Of a DNA stretch of 55,021 nt, positions 8,914 through 18,548 are shown one piece after another; positions within the stretch are counted from its first letter, which is position 1; each line of letters opens with the position of its first letter. The stretch covers positions 64,001 through 119,021 of the forward strand of contig JACRHS010000016.1 in NCBI GenBank assembly GCA_016217595.1, written 5' to 3'. The position numbers and the translations under genes are program-made. The notes beneath the pieces are model-generated. The model ran no database searches. It was not told the DNA's origin and was given only the letters and a program-made list of their open reading frames with translations. This DNA comes from Opitutia bacterium. GTDB taxonomy: Bacteria > Verrucomicrobiota > Verrucomicrobiia > Opitutales > Opitutaceae.

Positions 8914-10611
8914 TCACGGGAAGAAGAATTTCCGGATGCAGTAGGGCAGGGGCAACGGTTTTTCGCCACTGGCACCCAGCGTCACGGTCGTCCCGAGCGT
9001 ATACCAGGTGAAGGTGGACGGGCGATAGACCGCCAGATCGTTGACGCCGTCGCCGTTGTAATCACCGGGCACCGGGATGTCGCCATTCTGGCCGTAGACG
9101 GTGCTTGTGCCGTTGCGGTACCAGGTGCCGTTGGAAGGACGCCAGACAGCGCGATCCGTGATACCGTCGCCGTTGTAATCGCCGGGTACCGGGATGTCGC
9201 CACTCTGACCATAGGTCACGGCGGTTTGTCCGTAGGTGTACCAAACGCCTGTGGCGGGGCGCCATACGGCGTAATCCGATTTGCCGTCGCCGTCGTAGTC
9301 ACCGGGCACGGGAATGTCCGTGCTGTTGCCATAGACCGTGCTGCCGATGCCATAAACGAACCAAGTGCCGACAGAGGGACGATAGACAGAGCGATCAGTT
9401 TTGCCATCGCCGTCGTAGTCAGCCGGCACCGGAATATCGCCGGATTGCCCGTACACGACCGTTGTCATGCCGGGGATAATCCACTCGCCGGTGGCAGGAC
9501 GCCAGACGGCGTAGTCAGTCTTGCCATCGCCATCGTAATCACCGGGCACCGGGATGTCGCCGGCCTGACCATTGGTCACGTCTGACTGGCCTTCGACTTT
9601 CCACACGCCGCTGTTGAAGAGCGAGCGGTCGGTTTTTCCGCCGGTCTCAAAATAGCACACGCGCTTGGGCAGGTGTTGCAGGAATGGGCGGGTGAACTGG
9701 CTGTCGGCATCGGTTTCATAGGTGCCGAGGTAGGGCGAGTAGGTCTTCACGCTGATGGTGTCATTGACCGGCGAAATTTTGATGAGACGCATGAGGCCGT
9801 TGCCGCCATTGGCGCGGCCCTGATAGTCGGAGAGAAACGACTGGGTGGTTTTGCCGTTGTAGACATCGCGGCGTTGCCCCTCGCCGTTACCGGCGATGTG
9901 ACCACCAAACATCAGCACGACATTCGGCCGGGCTTTGATGCGATTATAGATTGCCTGGGCCTGTGGGCTGAACGGTGCCGGGTTGCCATTATCGACCAGA
10001 TAGTGGGTCACGATGATGGCCTTGCGGCTGGGGTAGGCGGCCAGTCGCCCATCGACCCAATTGTTCATGTTCGTCCAATCCTGCTGCTGGCTGTCGTATT
10101 CGACATAGATAACGATGAAATCCATACCGCCGGCGGTAAACAGATCGAAGTGGCTGTCGTTGTTGGTCGAGTAATGGCCACCGTAGTAGGTGCGCCCGCT
10201 GAATCGTGAGACGCCAAAATATTGGTTGTAGTAAGTAGTCGTGCAGGTCAGCGGGAAACCGGTGTTCGGAGATTGATCGTGGTTTCCCACGGCGATGCCG
10301 TAGGGGATGCTGACCGGCGTTTCCAACCGGTACATGGCATTGGCCGCGTTGACCCATTCGGAGCTGACCGAGTCGCCGTGATCCGTGCTGTCTCCGAGAT
10401 GGATGACGTAGGCGATGTTTTCGGTGACACGGTTGTTGACGATCCAATCGGTCTGGGCCGTGAACATGCTCATGTTGCCGCCGTTGGAAGTATAGTACTG
10501 GGTATCGGGGATAATCGCGATGGTGAAGTCGGCTCCGCCTGGGGCCGCGTAGGTGGGGATGAATGCCGCAAGGCCGAGCGTGGCCGTGAAGCACGCGAGC
10601 AGTTTTTTCAT
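8914..10611 (-). CDS. Secreted calcineurin-like metallophosphoesterase with C-terminal FG-GAP-like repeats
   Basis: About 565 residues from the ATG at 10611, which starts a clear signal peptide (MKKLLACFTATLGLAAFIP, then TYAAPG). The metallophosphoesterase domain follows with its metal-binding blocks: IPDTQYYT, HLGDSTDHGD, VGNHDQSP, IVTHYL and MFGGHIAG. The C-terminal third has five repeats of 39-40 residues, each with a DIPVP(G/A)DY(D/N)GDG block and a (V/A)(W/Y)RP block; D-x-D/N-x-D-G loops of this kind bind calcium in FG-GAP/VCBS-like domains. The enzyme is probably exported, with the repeats used for surface attachment or substrate binding. The phosphoester substrate is unknown. An in-frame ATG at 10731 would add a cysteine-rich 40-residue leader that looks non-coding. 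Confidence 0.88.
   Translation of the reverse strand: MKKLLACFTATLGLAAFIPTYAAPGGADFTIAIIPDTQYYTSNGGNMSMFTAQTDWIVNNRVTENIAYVIHLGDSTDHGDSVSSEWVNAANAMYRLETPVSIPYGIAVGNHDQSPNTGFPLTCTTTYYNQYFGVSRFSGRTYYGGHYSTNNDSHFDLFTAGGMDFIVIYVEYDSQQQDWTNMNNWVDGRLAAYPSRKAIIVTHYLVDNGNPAPFSPQAQAIYNRIKARPNVVLMFGGHIAGNGEGQRRDVYNGKTTQSFLSDYQGRANGGNGLMRLIKISPVNDTISVKTYSPYLGTYETDADSQFTRPFLQHLPKRVCYFETGGKTDRSLFNSGVWKVEGQSDVTNGQAGDIPVPGDYDGDGKTDYAVWRPATGEWIIPGMTTVVYGQSGDIPVPADYDGDGKTDRSVYRPSVGTWFVYGIGSTVYGNSTDIPVPGDYDGDGKSDYAVWRPATGVWYTYGQTAVTYGQSGDIPVPGDYNGDGITDRAVWRPSNGTWYRNGTSTVYGQNGDIPVPGDYNGDGVNDLAVYRPSTFTWYTLGTTVTLGASGEKPLPLPYCIRKFFFP
8977..9570 (-). repeat. Five tandem 117-120-bp coding repeats (FG-GAP-like modules)
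   Basis: Five consecutive in-frame copies within the metallophosphoesterase gene. Each encodes G-x-x-x-DIPVP, a DYDGDG or DYNGDG loop, then a D-x-(A/S)-V-(W/Y)-RP block and a T(V/A)-rich end. Copies keep strong similarity at DNA level (for example the recurring GGGATGTCGCC on the plus strand), which suggests recent expansion or gene conversion. A degenerate half copy (GGKTDRSLFNSGVW) precedes them and a truncated copy (GASGEKPLPLPY) ends the protein. Confidence 0.85.
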
Positions 10612-10871
10612 AACGTATGGGTTGAGGTTTTGCTGCCTCCCGCGCTGAGTTGTGCGGGAATGGTGGGTACAGCTTGCCCCATCATAACAAGAACACTCAG
10701 CCCCGTGAATCCACGCTCTGACTGGGTTCATACAAAACCTGCCCGTGTGCCTTGTTCGGCTTCGCGCGCAGCTGTCGGTTCACACAGCGGCGCGACAGTT
10801 CTGTTATCATGCACGCCCACCAACAGTTGATGCTGGGCGCGCGCCGATACCGGGCAAATCTCCGACGCAAA

Positions 10872-11777
10872 TCAGCGGCGCAATCCGGCTTTTTCCAGGT
10901 AACGCATCAACTCTCGCGGCCGGTCGGTCTGAATCGCCGTGGCGCCGCGGTCCAGCAGCCAGCCGTAGGCGCCGGCCGGGTCGGTCAAGGCGCGGTCGTC
11001 GTCGTGACCACCGCTGAGATTTGACCACAGGGAATTGATCCAGATGCGGACTCCGGCGGCGCGCGCCTTTTCAATCCAACCCAGAATCGGGTCGTTGTCC
11101 TGTGCGAAGAGCAGTTGCAAAATTTCCGGCCGCTGGCGTTCGAGGTAGGCGGAGATCACGGCATTCGCATCGCGACCCTTGCCGCCCGCGACCACCATGA
11201 AGCGGATGCGGCTGAGCAGCCCCGGATAACGTTTTTCGAATTCATCGAGCGGTTGCACGATGCTGAAGATGGCGAAGTTTTGGGCGTGCGCCTGTTCGAC
11301 GACGCGAAACACCTCGTCAGGCCACTCGTAGGCTTTGTCCAGGTTCACCAAGGCCCGGCCCTGCACTTCGGCCAGCGCTTCCTCCAGCGTCGGGATCGGT
11401 TCGCGGGTGACGCTCCCCAGGCCATCGCGCAGCCGCAGTTTTTTCAATTCGGCCAGAGTGAAATCAGCCACCGGACCCTTGCCGTTAGTCGTGCGGTCGA
11501 GCTTGCCATCGTGCATCAGGACGAAGTGGCCGTCCTTGGTGCGGCGCACATCGATTTCGATGACATCTGCGCCCAGGACGAGGGCGCTGCGGATCGCCGG
11601 CAGAGAGTTTTCGGGATGCTGGCGCCAGTCGGCGCGGTGCATCGCCACCAAGATGCGATCGGGCAGCGCGGGCCAGGACGCGGCACGAGTGAGCGGGGCC
11701 AGGCTGAGCCCGACCGCCAGCAGGGCGATCCCCAGGCGAAGCACGCGAAGATTGCGCAGAAAAAGCGAAGTACACAT
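10872..11777 (-). CDS. Glycerophosphodiester phosphodiesterase, exported
   Basis: 301 residues with a signal peptide (hydrophobic LGIALLAVGLSLAPLTRA). It should hydrolyse glycerophosphodiesters to glycerol-3-phosphate and an alcohol. Catalytic and metal residues of the GDPD family are visible: H47-R48, E56-N57 (PENSLPAI), E74 and D76 (VIEIDVRRT), and H89 in FVLMHDGKLDRTTNGKG. The C-terminal barrel end DRGATAIQTDRP is also typical. It is divergent from the GlpT-like transporter gene at 11971, an arrangement that fits import of the released glycerol-3-phosphate. Specific head group unknown. Confidence 0.9.
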   Translation of the reverse strand: MCTSLFLRNLRVLRLGIALLAVGLSLAPLTRAASWPALPDRILVAMHRADWRQHPENSLPAIRSALVLGADVIEIDVRRTKDGHFVLMHDGKLDRTTNGKGPVADFTLAELKKLRLRDGLGSVTREPIPTLEEALAEVQGRALVNLDKAYEWPDEVFRVVEQAHAQNFAIFSIVQPLDEFEKRYPGLLSRIRFMVVAGGKGRDANAVISAYLERQRPEILQLLFAQDNDPILGWIEKARAAGVRIWINSLWSNLSGGHDDDRALTDPAGAYGWLLDRGATAIQTDRPRELMRYLEKAGLRR

Positions 11778-11970
11778 GGAGTAGGAGAGGTAGGGGGTTT
11801 ATATGGCGGCAGAAGGGAGCGGGCACCGGCTGGTTCCGGTGCGATGGCGCGGAACCAAAGCCAGGGGCGCCCGCCTGTCGAGTATAAATTAAGACGGTTA
11901 ATTAAATACTTGCCATGCCGGGTTGCACTCAATCGCTTCCTCCGCGCACACTGCGCCCCGATCCCCCTTC

Positions 11971-13236
11971 ATGAAACCGAACAAGAACCATGTTTTCCTG
12001 GCGGCTACGATTTGCTACAGCCTGTTTTACGTCTGCCGGCTGAGCCTGTCGCTGGTGAAAACACCGCTGATTTCGGCCCAGATTTTAACCGCGCCAGAAC
12101 TTGGTTATATCGGCTCGCTGCTGTTTTACTCGTACGGCATCGGCAAACTCGTGAACGGATTTCTCGCTGACCGGTTGAGTCTGCGGCGGATGGCGACGGT
12201 GGGGTTGCTCGGCACCGCGTTGATCAATCTGCTGCTCGGTTTCTCTACCGGCTTCTGGGTGTTCGCGGGGTTGTGGTTGATCAATGGCTGGCTTCAGTCG
12301 ATGGGCGCGCCCGCGTTTGTGGTTTCGCTCACCCGCTGGATCGAGAAATCGCGCCGCGGCACTTTTTACGGACTTTGGAGCGTGAGCCACAATCTCGGCG
12401 AGGCGCTCACTTTCGTGACCACCGCGGCCATCGTCACGCACTACGGCTGGCGCGCCGGGTTCTGCGGCTCGGCGATCGTCGGCGGGATTGGCGTGGTCAT
12501 ACTGTTGATTTTTTTCCACGACCGGCCCGCGACCATGCCTTCGTTGGACACCCCTGCGCCAGCGGCCGAAACGCCGGCAAAACCGGCCACGCCCTGGCAT
12601 GCGCAAAAGGCGATGCTCGCCAATCCCGTCGTCTGGCTGGTGGCGTTGTCGAGTGCGCTCATGTATGTGACGCGTTACGCCATCAACAGCTGGGGGCTGT
12701 TCTTCCTCGAACAGGCGAAAGGCTACACGACATTGCAGGCGAGTTTTGTGATCTCCGCCTCCGCCATCGCGGGCATCTTCGGCACGATGGCATCGGGCTG
12801 GCTCTCGGATCGCTGGTTCGCGGGCAACCATTTCTTCCCGGCCTTGCTCATGGGCGCGTTGAATGCGGTGGCGCTGGCGATCTTCGTTTTTGTGCCGGGC
12901 GGCTATCTGGCGCTGGATCTATTGGCGATGGTACTGTTCGGCATCTCGGTCGGCGCTCTGATTTGTTATCTGGGCGGCCTGATCGTCGTCGAGGTGGCGC
13001 CAGCCGGCTCGGCCGGGGCGGCGCTCGGGGTGGTCGGCATCGCGAGCTACTTGGGGGCGGGCACTCAGGACATCATCAGCGGATTGCTGATCGGCGGCGC
13101 CCGCGCCGGGGCGAAGGCTGCGCCGGTCTATCACTTCGATTCGGTGCGGCTCTTCTGGCTGGGGGCGATTGCTGTGTCGACGTTGGTGATTTTCTTCTCC
13201 TGGCAACTGCACCGCCGCCGCACGGCCCGGGCATAA
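11971..13236 (+). CDS. MFS transporter of the organophosphate:phosphate antiporter (GlpT/UhpT) family
   Basis: 421 residues from the ATG at 11971 (MKPNKNHVFLAATICYSLFY). About twelve hydrophobic segments run the length of the protein. The N-terminal Y-x-x-x-YVCR-x-x-L-like start, the GYIGSLLFYSYGIGKLVNG block and the FLADRLSLRRM loop are typical of sugar-phosphate and glycerol-3-phosphate antiporters. A central hydrophilic loop (PAAETPAKPATPWHAQKAM) separates the two halves. Its divergent neighbour, an exported glycerophosphodiesterase, suggests glycerol-3-phosphate as substrate; a sugar phosphate or regulatory UhpC-like role cannot be excluded. The spacer between the two genes (11778-11970) is unusually AT-rich near 11882-11912 and contains the palindrome TTAATTAA at 11898-11905, probably the promoter area. 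Confidence 0.85.
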   Translation: MKPNKNHVFLAATICYSLFYVCRLSLSLVKTPLISAQILTAPELGYIGSLLFYSYGIGKLVNGFLADRLSLRRMATVGLLGTALINLLLGFSTGFWVFAGLWLINGWLQSMGAPAFVVSLTRWIEKSRRGTFYGLWSVSHNLGEALTFVTTAAIVTHYGWRAGFCGSAIVGGIGVVILLIFFHDRPATMPSLDTPAPAAETPAKPATPWHAQKAMLANPVVWLVALSSALMYVTRYAINSWGLFFLEQAKGYTTLQASFVISASAIAGIFGTMASGWLSDRWFAGNHFFPALLMGALNAVALAIFVFVPGGYLALDLLAMVLFGISVGALICYLGGLIVVEVAPAGSAGAALGVVGIASYLGAGTQDIISGLLIGGARAGAKAAPVYHFDSVRLFWLGAIAVSTLVIFFSWQLHRRRTARA

Positions 13237-13263
13237 AAAAACTGCCCGCGCTGGCGGGCAGTT
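13235..13263 (-). terminator. Intrinsic terminator shared by convergent genes
   Basis: A perfect 10-bp stem AACTGCCCGC / GCGGGCAGTT with a 4-base loop. On the minus strand it runs into seven T residues, making a classic terminator for the phosphofructokinase transcript. It abuts the stop codon of the transporter on the plus strand and may end that transcript as well. Confidence 0.85.
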
Positions 13264-13316
13264 GAATGTGGGGCGCGACACTGTGTGCTTATCGTCGCGT
13301 CAGCCTGAGCATGAGC

Positions 13317-14555
13317 TCAGTGCTTCACCGCGACCTTGGCGCCTTGCGGCTGGCCGATGGCGGTGAGCAATTCGCCAAACCACGGCGTGGCGATGTCGAA
13401 AGGTTTGCCACCCTTGATGCGCGGAAACTCGATGGCGCGGAGCACGCCGCCCTTGTCCTCGTCGTGGCCGATCACGCCGCTCTCGCGCCGCAGCGCGCAC
13501 TCGACCGCGAGGTCGGCGCAGCTCTTGATGAGCATCAGATCCTGCTGGTTGGCGGCGGCGGCGCGGGCGAAATATCCGCTCTTCTGCACCAGCGTCTTCT
13601 CGGCACCGAGCATCTTGGCGAACTGGTCGCCGAACCATTTGCCGGGGTTGATGGCGTCGAGCTTGATGTGGCCGAACGCATCGCGCGGCACTTCCTGGCC
13701 CTTGGCCTGCATCTCGGCGACGATGGACTCCACGCCCGCGCCTTCGCTGATGAAAATGTTCACGTTGTCCACGCGGTCCATCACGGCCTTGAGGCGCTTC
13801 GCCTCGGCGGCGAGATCGACGGCCATCTCCGGCACGAACACGGCGTGCACTTCGTGGCTGTCGCGCGTCAACCCGAGGGCCGGGGCGTAGGCCTGTTGGT
13901 CGAGCAAACGGCGATAAGCCTGCGCAGTGGCGGCGGTGAGCCAGCCGCAATTGCGGCCCATCACTTCGTGCACGATGAGCATGCGCGGATTGGCGCCGTG
14001 CTCGGCGACAACGTTCTGGAAATAGCGCGCGCCCTGCTCGGCCGCGGTCCAGGCGCCGAGCGACTGGCGGATGGGAAACACATCGTTGTCGATGGTCTTG
14101 GGCAGGCCGATGACGGTGAGGCCGTATTGATTGCGCCCGAGAAACGCGGCGAGGTCCGCGGCGGCGGTGTTGGTGTCGTCGCCGCCGATGGTGTGGAGCA
14201 CATCGACGCCGTCTTTCACGAGCTGATCGGCCGCGACCTTCTGCGGGTCCTGGCCTTCCTTGACGAGGCCGCGCTTCACGCAGTCCTTCACGTTGGTCAG
14301 CTTCACGCGGCTGTTGCCGATGGGGCTGCCGCCGAAGCGGTGGAGCACATGGGCCGTGGCGCGTGCCTCGGGCGTGACCTTGTAGCTGTCGCCCAGCAGG
14401 AGGCCTTTGTAGCCGCTGCGGTAGCAGATGATCTCAATGTCGGGCGCGATCTCCGTGTAGCGCTCGATCAACCCGCCGATGGCGGAGCTGAGGCAGGGGG
14501 CGAGCCCCCCGGCGGTGAGGATGGCAACTTTCTTGGGACGGGCGTTGGTGCTCAT
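13317..14555 (-). CDS. Phosphofructokinase, predicted pyrophosphate-dependent
   Basis: 412 residues from the ATG at 14555. It phosphorylates fructose 6-phosphate at carbon 1; the donor is predicted to be pyrophosphate. The two diagnostic positions are both of the PPi type: IGGDDTN at residues 123-129 carries Asp where ATP enzymes have the second Gly of GGDG, and PKTIDND at 152-158 carries Lys where ATP enzymes have Gly. Catalytic Asp residues of TIDND (156, 158) are kept. The longer in-frame ATG at 14771 would add 72 low-complexity Arg-rich residues and is rejected. It lies about 130 bp downstream of a second phosphofructokinase on the same strand. A PPi enzyme allows reversible flux between glycolysis and gluconeogenesis. 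Confidence 0.9.
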   Translation of the reverse strand: MSTNARPKKVAILTAGGLAPCLSSAIGGLIERYTEIAPDIEIICYRSGYKGLLLGDSYKVTPEARATAHVLHRFGGSPIGNSRVKLTNVKDCVKRGLVKEGQDPQKVAADQLVKDGVDVLHTIGGDDTNTAAADLAAFLGRNQYGLTVIGLPKTIDNDVFPIRQSLGAWTAAEQGARYFQNVVAEHGANPRMLIVHEVMGRNCGWLTAATAQAYRRLLDQQAYAPALGLTRDSHEVHAVFVPEMAVDLAAEAKRLKAVMDRVDNVNIFISEGAGVESIVAEMQAKGQEVPRDAFGHIKLDAINPGKWFGDQFAKMLGAEKTLVQKSGYFARAAAANQQDLMLIKSCADLAVECALRRESGVIGHDEDKGGVLRAIEFPRIKGGKPFDIATPWFGELLTAIGQPQGAKVAVKH

Positions 14556-14685
14556 GGCGATTTGCGTAATCGCCCCGAGCGTCAAAGACCGGCGGCGGGG
14601 CTGTCGAGCCGCGACGGTGTGCAGGAGTTGGCGAAAACTGCGCGCGGATTGAGGCCGGCGGCCGCGCCTGGATCGAGACGCGCGC

Positions 14686-15813
14686 TCAATCGCCCATCGC
14701 CGTGCCGACGCGCCGGGCGGCGGTGACCCAGGAATGGTCGGTCGGCACCAGCTTGAGCACGCCGGCCACATCGCGCAGCGGCACCGGTTTCACGCCGTCG
14801 CCGCTGGCCGCGATCATCACGCCGCCGACGCCTTCGGCGATGTAATCGACGCACGCCGTGCCGAGCCGCGTGGCGAGCAGGCGGTCGGCGAACGATGGCG
14901 TGCCGCCGCGTTGTACATAGCCGAGGATGGTGACGCGCGCCTCCAGTTGCGTGAGCTCCTTGAGCTGCTCGGCGAGGCGCAGTGTGTTGCCGGCGTGTTT
15001 GGACTCAAACTCGGTCAGGCGGAGGCGGGCGTAGTCTTTTTCCTCCTTGGTGCGGGCGGATTTTTTGCGTTTGTCGACGTCGGCGAACAGCCGGGCGTCC
15101 TCGATGGATTTGGCGCCCTCGGCGACGGCCACGATGCTGAAATTATTGCCGCGTCGCACCCGACTGCGGATGGCGGCGGCCACCGCGCCCACGTCGTAGG
15201 GAATCTCGGGAATCAAGATGACATCGGCGCCGCCGGCGATGCCGGCCCCGAGGGCGAGCCAGCCCGCGGCATGGCCCATGATTTCCGCAATGATGATGCG
15301 ATGGTGGCTGTGCGCGGTGCTGTGCAAGCGGTCGATGGCCTCGGTGGCGATGCCAAGCGCGGTGTCGAACCCGATGGTGGCGTCGGTGTGCGCGACGTCG
15401 TTGTCGATGGTCTTCGGGAGCGTGAGAATATTGAGCCCGGCGTCGAGGAGCCGCAGGGCGTTTTTCTGGGTGCCGCCGCCGCCGAGGCAGACAAGCGCGT
15501 CGAGGCGCTGCTTGCGGTAGTTGGCGACGATGGTGTCGGTCATGTCGCGCTCGCGACCGCCGATCCGCATGCGGTGCGGTTTGTCGCGGCTGGTGCCGAG
15601 CACGGTGCCGCCGACCGTGAGGATGCCGGCGAGGGTCTGCCGGTCGAGGCGGGTCCAGCGATTCTCGGCCAGGCCGAGGAAGCCGTCGCGAAATCCGATC
15701 AACTCCCAACCGTGTTCGACGGCCGCGGCCTTGCCGACGGCGCGGATGGCGGCGTTGAGGCCGGGGCTGTCGCCGCCAGCGGTGAGGATGCCGATGCGTT
15801 TGGTGCGTTTCAT
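14686..15813 (-). CDS. 6-phosphofructokinase with divergent GGGGT donor-site motif
   Basis: 375 residues. The N-terminal [16 protein letters not shown], the TIDND catalytic block (135-139), [14 protein letters not shown] and [15 protein letters not shown] are standard phosphofructokinase blocks. At the donor site the usual GGDGS is replaced by GGGGT (111-115), so the Asp that positions Mg-ATP is missing; Gly is kept at the position that distinguishes ATP from PPi users. In contrast PKTIDND carries Lys (134), the PPi-type residue. The donor therefore cannot be assigned. A charged insertion ([19 protein letters not shown]) sits in the second half. It is the upstream partner of the PPi-type enzyme and the two may be co-transcribed. 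Confidence 0.85.
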   Translation of the reverse strand: MKRTKRIGILTAGGDSPGLNAAIRAVGKAAAVEHGWELIGFRDGFLGLAENRWTRLDRQTLAGILTVGGTVLGTSRDKPHRMRIGGRERDMTDTIVANYRKQRLDALVCLGGGGTQKNALRLLDAGLNILTLPKTIDNDVAHTDATIGFDTALGIATEAIDRLHSTAHSHHRIIIAEIMGHAAGWLALGAGIAGGADVILIPEIPYDVGAVAAAIRSRVRRGNNFSIVAVAEGAKSIEDARLFADVDKRKKSARTKEEKDYARLRLTEFESKHAGNTLRLAEQLKELTQLEARVTILGYVQRGGTPSFADRLLATRLGTACVDYIAEGVGGVMIAASGDGVKPVPLRDVAGVLKLVPTDHSWVTAARRVGTAMGD

Positions 15814-15925
15814 GGTGGCGCGGTGACGGAACGCGGAGCGCTGTCACCAGATGCCGGCGCGCGCGCGGAGTCGAGCCTGCGGTTTTCGATTCGCCGTCGC
15901 CGCGACGGCGCGCAAAGGTGACGAC

Positions 15926-17107
15926 ATGAATCGCGTACTATTTTTTGTACTCCTTGGGACGGTGGCGCTGCTCGCCCGCGCGCAACAGGCGACCATCAGC
16001 CTGGTCGCACCGACGACGCCGGTCGTGCCGGGAACGGAAATTGCGCTCCAGCTCATTGCGGTGAACCCGTCCGCGCAGGCGGTGGCGTTGCCGTGGCCGG
16101 CGGCAGTGTCGGGGCGGCTGCTCGGAGTTTTGCGTGCATGGCCGGTGGAGCTGACCGGGCCGGCAGAGACGGCGCTGACGGTGCCGAGCGGTGGGTTTGT
16201 GCAGCGCACGCTGAAACTGCACGTACCGGCCGAGGCGCTCGGCCAATTGGTGTTGGAAATCGATCAGCCAGCGCGCGTCCGCGCCGCGATCGATGCGACC
16301 GGCGTGGCGGTGCCCTCCATTATCAGCGCCCGCCGGCCACCGGCGCTCGTGCCGCGGCCGGTGGCGTCGCAGATCGAGCGGACGTTTGCCGAGCACTTCT
16401 CCGTGCACGAACCGATTTATTTCCTCTACGGCGATGCGGCACCTTCGGTGAAGTTTCAGCTTAGCTTCAAATACCGCATCCTGCAGGACAACGGCCAGCT
16501 CGTGAGCCTCTACCCGGCGTTGCGGCAACTGCACTTCGCCTACACGCAGCGTTCGCTCTGGGATATTCGCGCTTATTCGAGCCCGTTCTACGATACGAGT
16601 TACATGCCCGAATTGATCTATGAGGCGCTGGCGCCAGACACCGGAAAATCGACCGGCGGCTTCACTTGGCTGGGCTATCATGGCGGTGTGCAGCACGAGT
16701 CCAACGGTCGCAACGGCGACGCCTCGCGCAGCCTCAACCAGGTGTACATCCGCCCGGCGTTCGCGTTCGGCGATCTCGCGGGCTGGCGACTGATCGTGAG
16801 CCCGAAATTTTTCGCGTACGTCGATGAACTCACCGACAACCCCGATCTCCGCCGGTATCGCGGTTTCTGCGAACTGCGGGCGTTGTTTGGTAAAAACGAC
16901 CATCTGGAGCTGGCCTGCACCGCACGTTGGGGCACGCATTTCGAGCACAGCAGCGTGCAACTCGACCTGACCTACCCGGTGCGCATTTCGCTGGGCGATT
17001 TTGCCACGTACCTGCATGCGCAGTATTTCGACGGCTACGGCGAGAGCCTGCTCTCGTACAACCGGCGCTCTTCGATGTTGCGCGCGGGCTTTTCGCTGGT
17101 GCGTTGA
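15926..17107 (+). CDS. pldA: Outer membrane phospholipase A (OMPLA)
   Basis: 393 residues from the ATG at 15926, preceded by a reasonable Shine-Dalgarno (AAAGGTG) and starting a signal peptide ([20 protein letters not shown]). An N-terminal beta-sandwich-like extension of about 130 residues precedes the 12-stranded barrel. The catalytic triad is intact: H257 and S259 in QHESNG and N271 in SRSLNQVY, with the same +2 and +14 spacing as in the Escherichia coli enzyme (His142, Ser144, Asn156). It hydrolyses phospholipids in the outer leaflet when activated by dimerisation and calcium. The extra N-terminal domain is longer than in enterobacterial OMPLA. It lies within a few kilobases of the glycerophosphodiesterase and GlpT-like genes, which could process its products. 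Confidence 0.93.
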   Translation: MNRVLFFVLLGTVALLARAQQATISLVAPTTPVVPGTEIALQLIAVNPSAQAVALPWPAAVSGRLLGVLRAWPVELTGPAETALTVPSGGFVQRTLKLHVPAEALGQLVLEIDQPARVRAAIDATGVAVPSIISARRPPALVPRPVASQIERTFAEHFSVHEPIYFLYGDAAPSVKFQLSFKYRILQDNGQLVSLYPALRQLHFAYTQRSLWDIRAYSSPFYDTSYMPELIYEALAPDTGKSTGGFTWLGYHGGVQHESNGRNGDASRSLNQVYIRPAFAFGDLAGWRLIVSPKFFAYVDELTDNPDLRRYRGFCELRALFGKNDHLELACTARWGTHFEHSSVQLDLTYPVRISLGDFATYLHAQYFDGYGESLLSYNRRSSMLRAGFSLVR

Positions 17108-17223
17108 GGCGGGGGCGCCCGGAGTGGCAGACCCCGGCGCCGGCGCGCAGGATTTCGTGTTGCGGATTGCGCGATTTGGTTTTCGCCTCACGCCTTCGCT
17201 TCGCATTAACCATCGCCTTCACC

Positions 17224-18489
17224 ATGCTCAACGCCGCACCGCTCTCTTCCCTCGATCCGGAAATCTACTCGGCCATCGCCGCCGAGTTTGGCCGTCAGCA
17301 GAATCACATCGAGCTGATCGCCTCGGAGAATTTCACCTACCCGGCCGTGATGGCGGCCCAGGGCAGCGTGCTCACCAACAAGTACGCCGAAGGTTATCCG
17401 GCCAAGCGCTGGTACGGCGGTTGCGAGCAGGTCGACAAGGTGGAAGTGCTCGCCATCGAGCGCGCCAAAAAACTTTTCGGCGCCGAGCACGCCAACGTGC
17501 AGCCGCACTCGGGCTCGCAGGCCAACTTCGCTGTCTACACCGCCACGCTCCAACCGGGCGACAAGGTGCTGGGCATGAATCTCAGCCACGGCGGCCATCT
17601 TACCCACGGCAATCCGGCCAATTTCTCCGGCAAACTCTACCAATTCTGCCAATACGGCGTGCGTGAGGACAACGGCCGGATCGATTACGACGAACTCGCC
17701 GCCGTCGCCGCGCGCGAGAAGCCGAAGATGATCACGGTCGGCGCCAGCGCCTATTCGCGGACCATCGACTTTGCCCGCATGGGCGAGATCGCCCGCTCGG
17801 TTGGGGCGCTGTTGTTTGCCGATATCGCGCACATCGCCGGCCTCGTCGCCGCCGGGCTGCACCCCTCGCCGGTGCCGCATGCGGATTTCGTTACCACCAC
17901 CACGCACAAGACGCTCCGCGGTCCGCGCGGCGGCCTCGTGCTCTGCAAGGCGGCGCACGCGAAAGCGCTCGACTCCGCGGTGTTCCCTGGCGGACAGGGC
18001 GGGCCGCTCATGCACGTGATCGCGGCCAAGGCCGTGTGTTTTGGCGAGTGCCTGAAGCCGGAGTTCAAGACCTACTCGGCGCAAATCATCAAGAACGCGC
18101 AGGCGCTCTGCGCCGCGATGGCCGGCCGAGGCTACAAGATCGTGTCTGGCGGCACCGACAACCATCTCTTCCTCGTCGATCTGCGCAGCAACCTGCCCGA
18201 GCTCACCGCCAAGAAGGCGCAGGAGACGCTCGATCTCGCCCACATCACTTGCAACAAGAACACCGTGCCGTTCGAGACGCGCTCGCCGTTCCAAGCCTCG
18301 GGCATTCGTCTCGGCACGCCGGCGGTGACGACGCGCGGCATGATGGAAAAAGACATGGAAGAGATTGCCGCGTGCATCGATCTCGTGTTGCGCGCGATCG
18401 GTACCGAGCAGCAAGACGCCGCCATCGCCGCCGCCAAGCAGCGTGTCGGCACGCTCACCGCGCGCTTCCCGCTGCCGTACACGTTGTAA
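17224..18489 (+). CDS. glyA: Serine hydroxymethyltransferase
   Basis: 421 residues. It converts serine and tetrahydrofolate to glycine and methylene-tetrahydrofolate using pyridoxal phosphate. The cofactor lysine is K229 in [13 protein letters not shown]. Other family blocks are clear: [53 protein letters not shown] and [12 protein letters not shown]. The ATG at 17224 gives a standard-length enzyme; longer in-frame extensions fall in the OMPLA gene. No recognisable riboswitch was seen in the 115-bp leader. It appears to be monocistronic and ends at a stem-loop shared with the convergent gene. Confidence 0.97.
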   Translation: MLNAAPLSSLDPEIYSAIAAEFGRQQNHIELIASENFTYPAVMAAQGSVLTNKYAEGYPAKRWYGGCEQVDKVEVLAIERAKKLFGAEHANVQPHSGSQANFAVYTATLQPGDKVLGMNLSHGGHLTHGNPANFSGKLYQFCQYGVREDNGRIDYDELAAVAAREKPKMITVGASAYSRTIDFARMGEIARSVGALLFADIAHIAGLVAAGLHPSPVPHADFVTTTTHKTLRGPRGGLVLCKAAHAKALDSAVFPGGQGGPLMHVIAAKAVCFGECLKPEFKTYSAQIIKNAQALCAAMAGRGYKIVSGGTDNHLFLVDLRSNLPELTAKKAQETLDLAHITCNKNTVPFETRSPFQASGIRLGTPAVTTRGMMEKDMEEIAACIDLVLRAIGTEQQDAAIAAAKQRVGTLTARFPLPYTL

Positions 18490-18512
18490 TCGCGTGTTCT
18501 AGTCAGTGCTTT

Positions 18513-18548
18513 GCGTTACTGCCGCCAACGATAGGGCGGCAGTAATGC
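18513..18548. terminator. Bidirectional stem-loop between glyA and the sugar-binding protein gene
   Basis: GCGTTACTGCCGCC pairs with GGCGGCAGTAATGC (14 bp with one G-T wobble) around an 8-base loop. It lies exactly between the two convergent stop codons. T-runs are short on both sides, so termination strength is uncertain. Confidence 0.65.

Noticed and set aside
13305..13320. CTGAGC-ATGA-GCTCAG hairpin at the end of the phosphofructokinase gene
   Set aside because: Short, overlaps the stop codon, and the real terminator is the adjacent 10-bp stem with a T-run.
17108..17223. Possible riboswitch before glyA
   Set aside because: GC-rich spacer shows no glycine-riboswitch or folate-aptamer motif that I can recognise.
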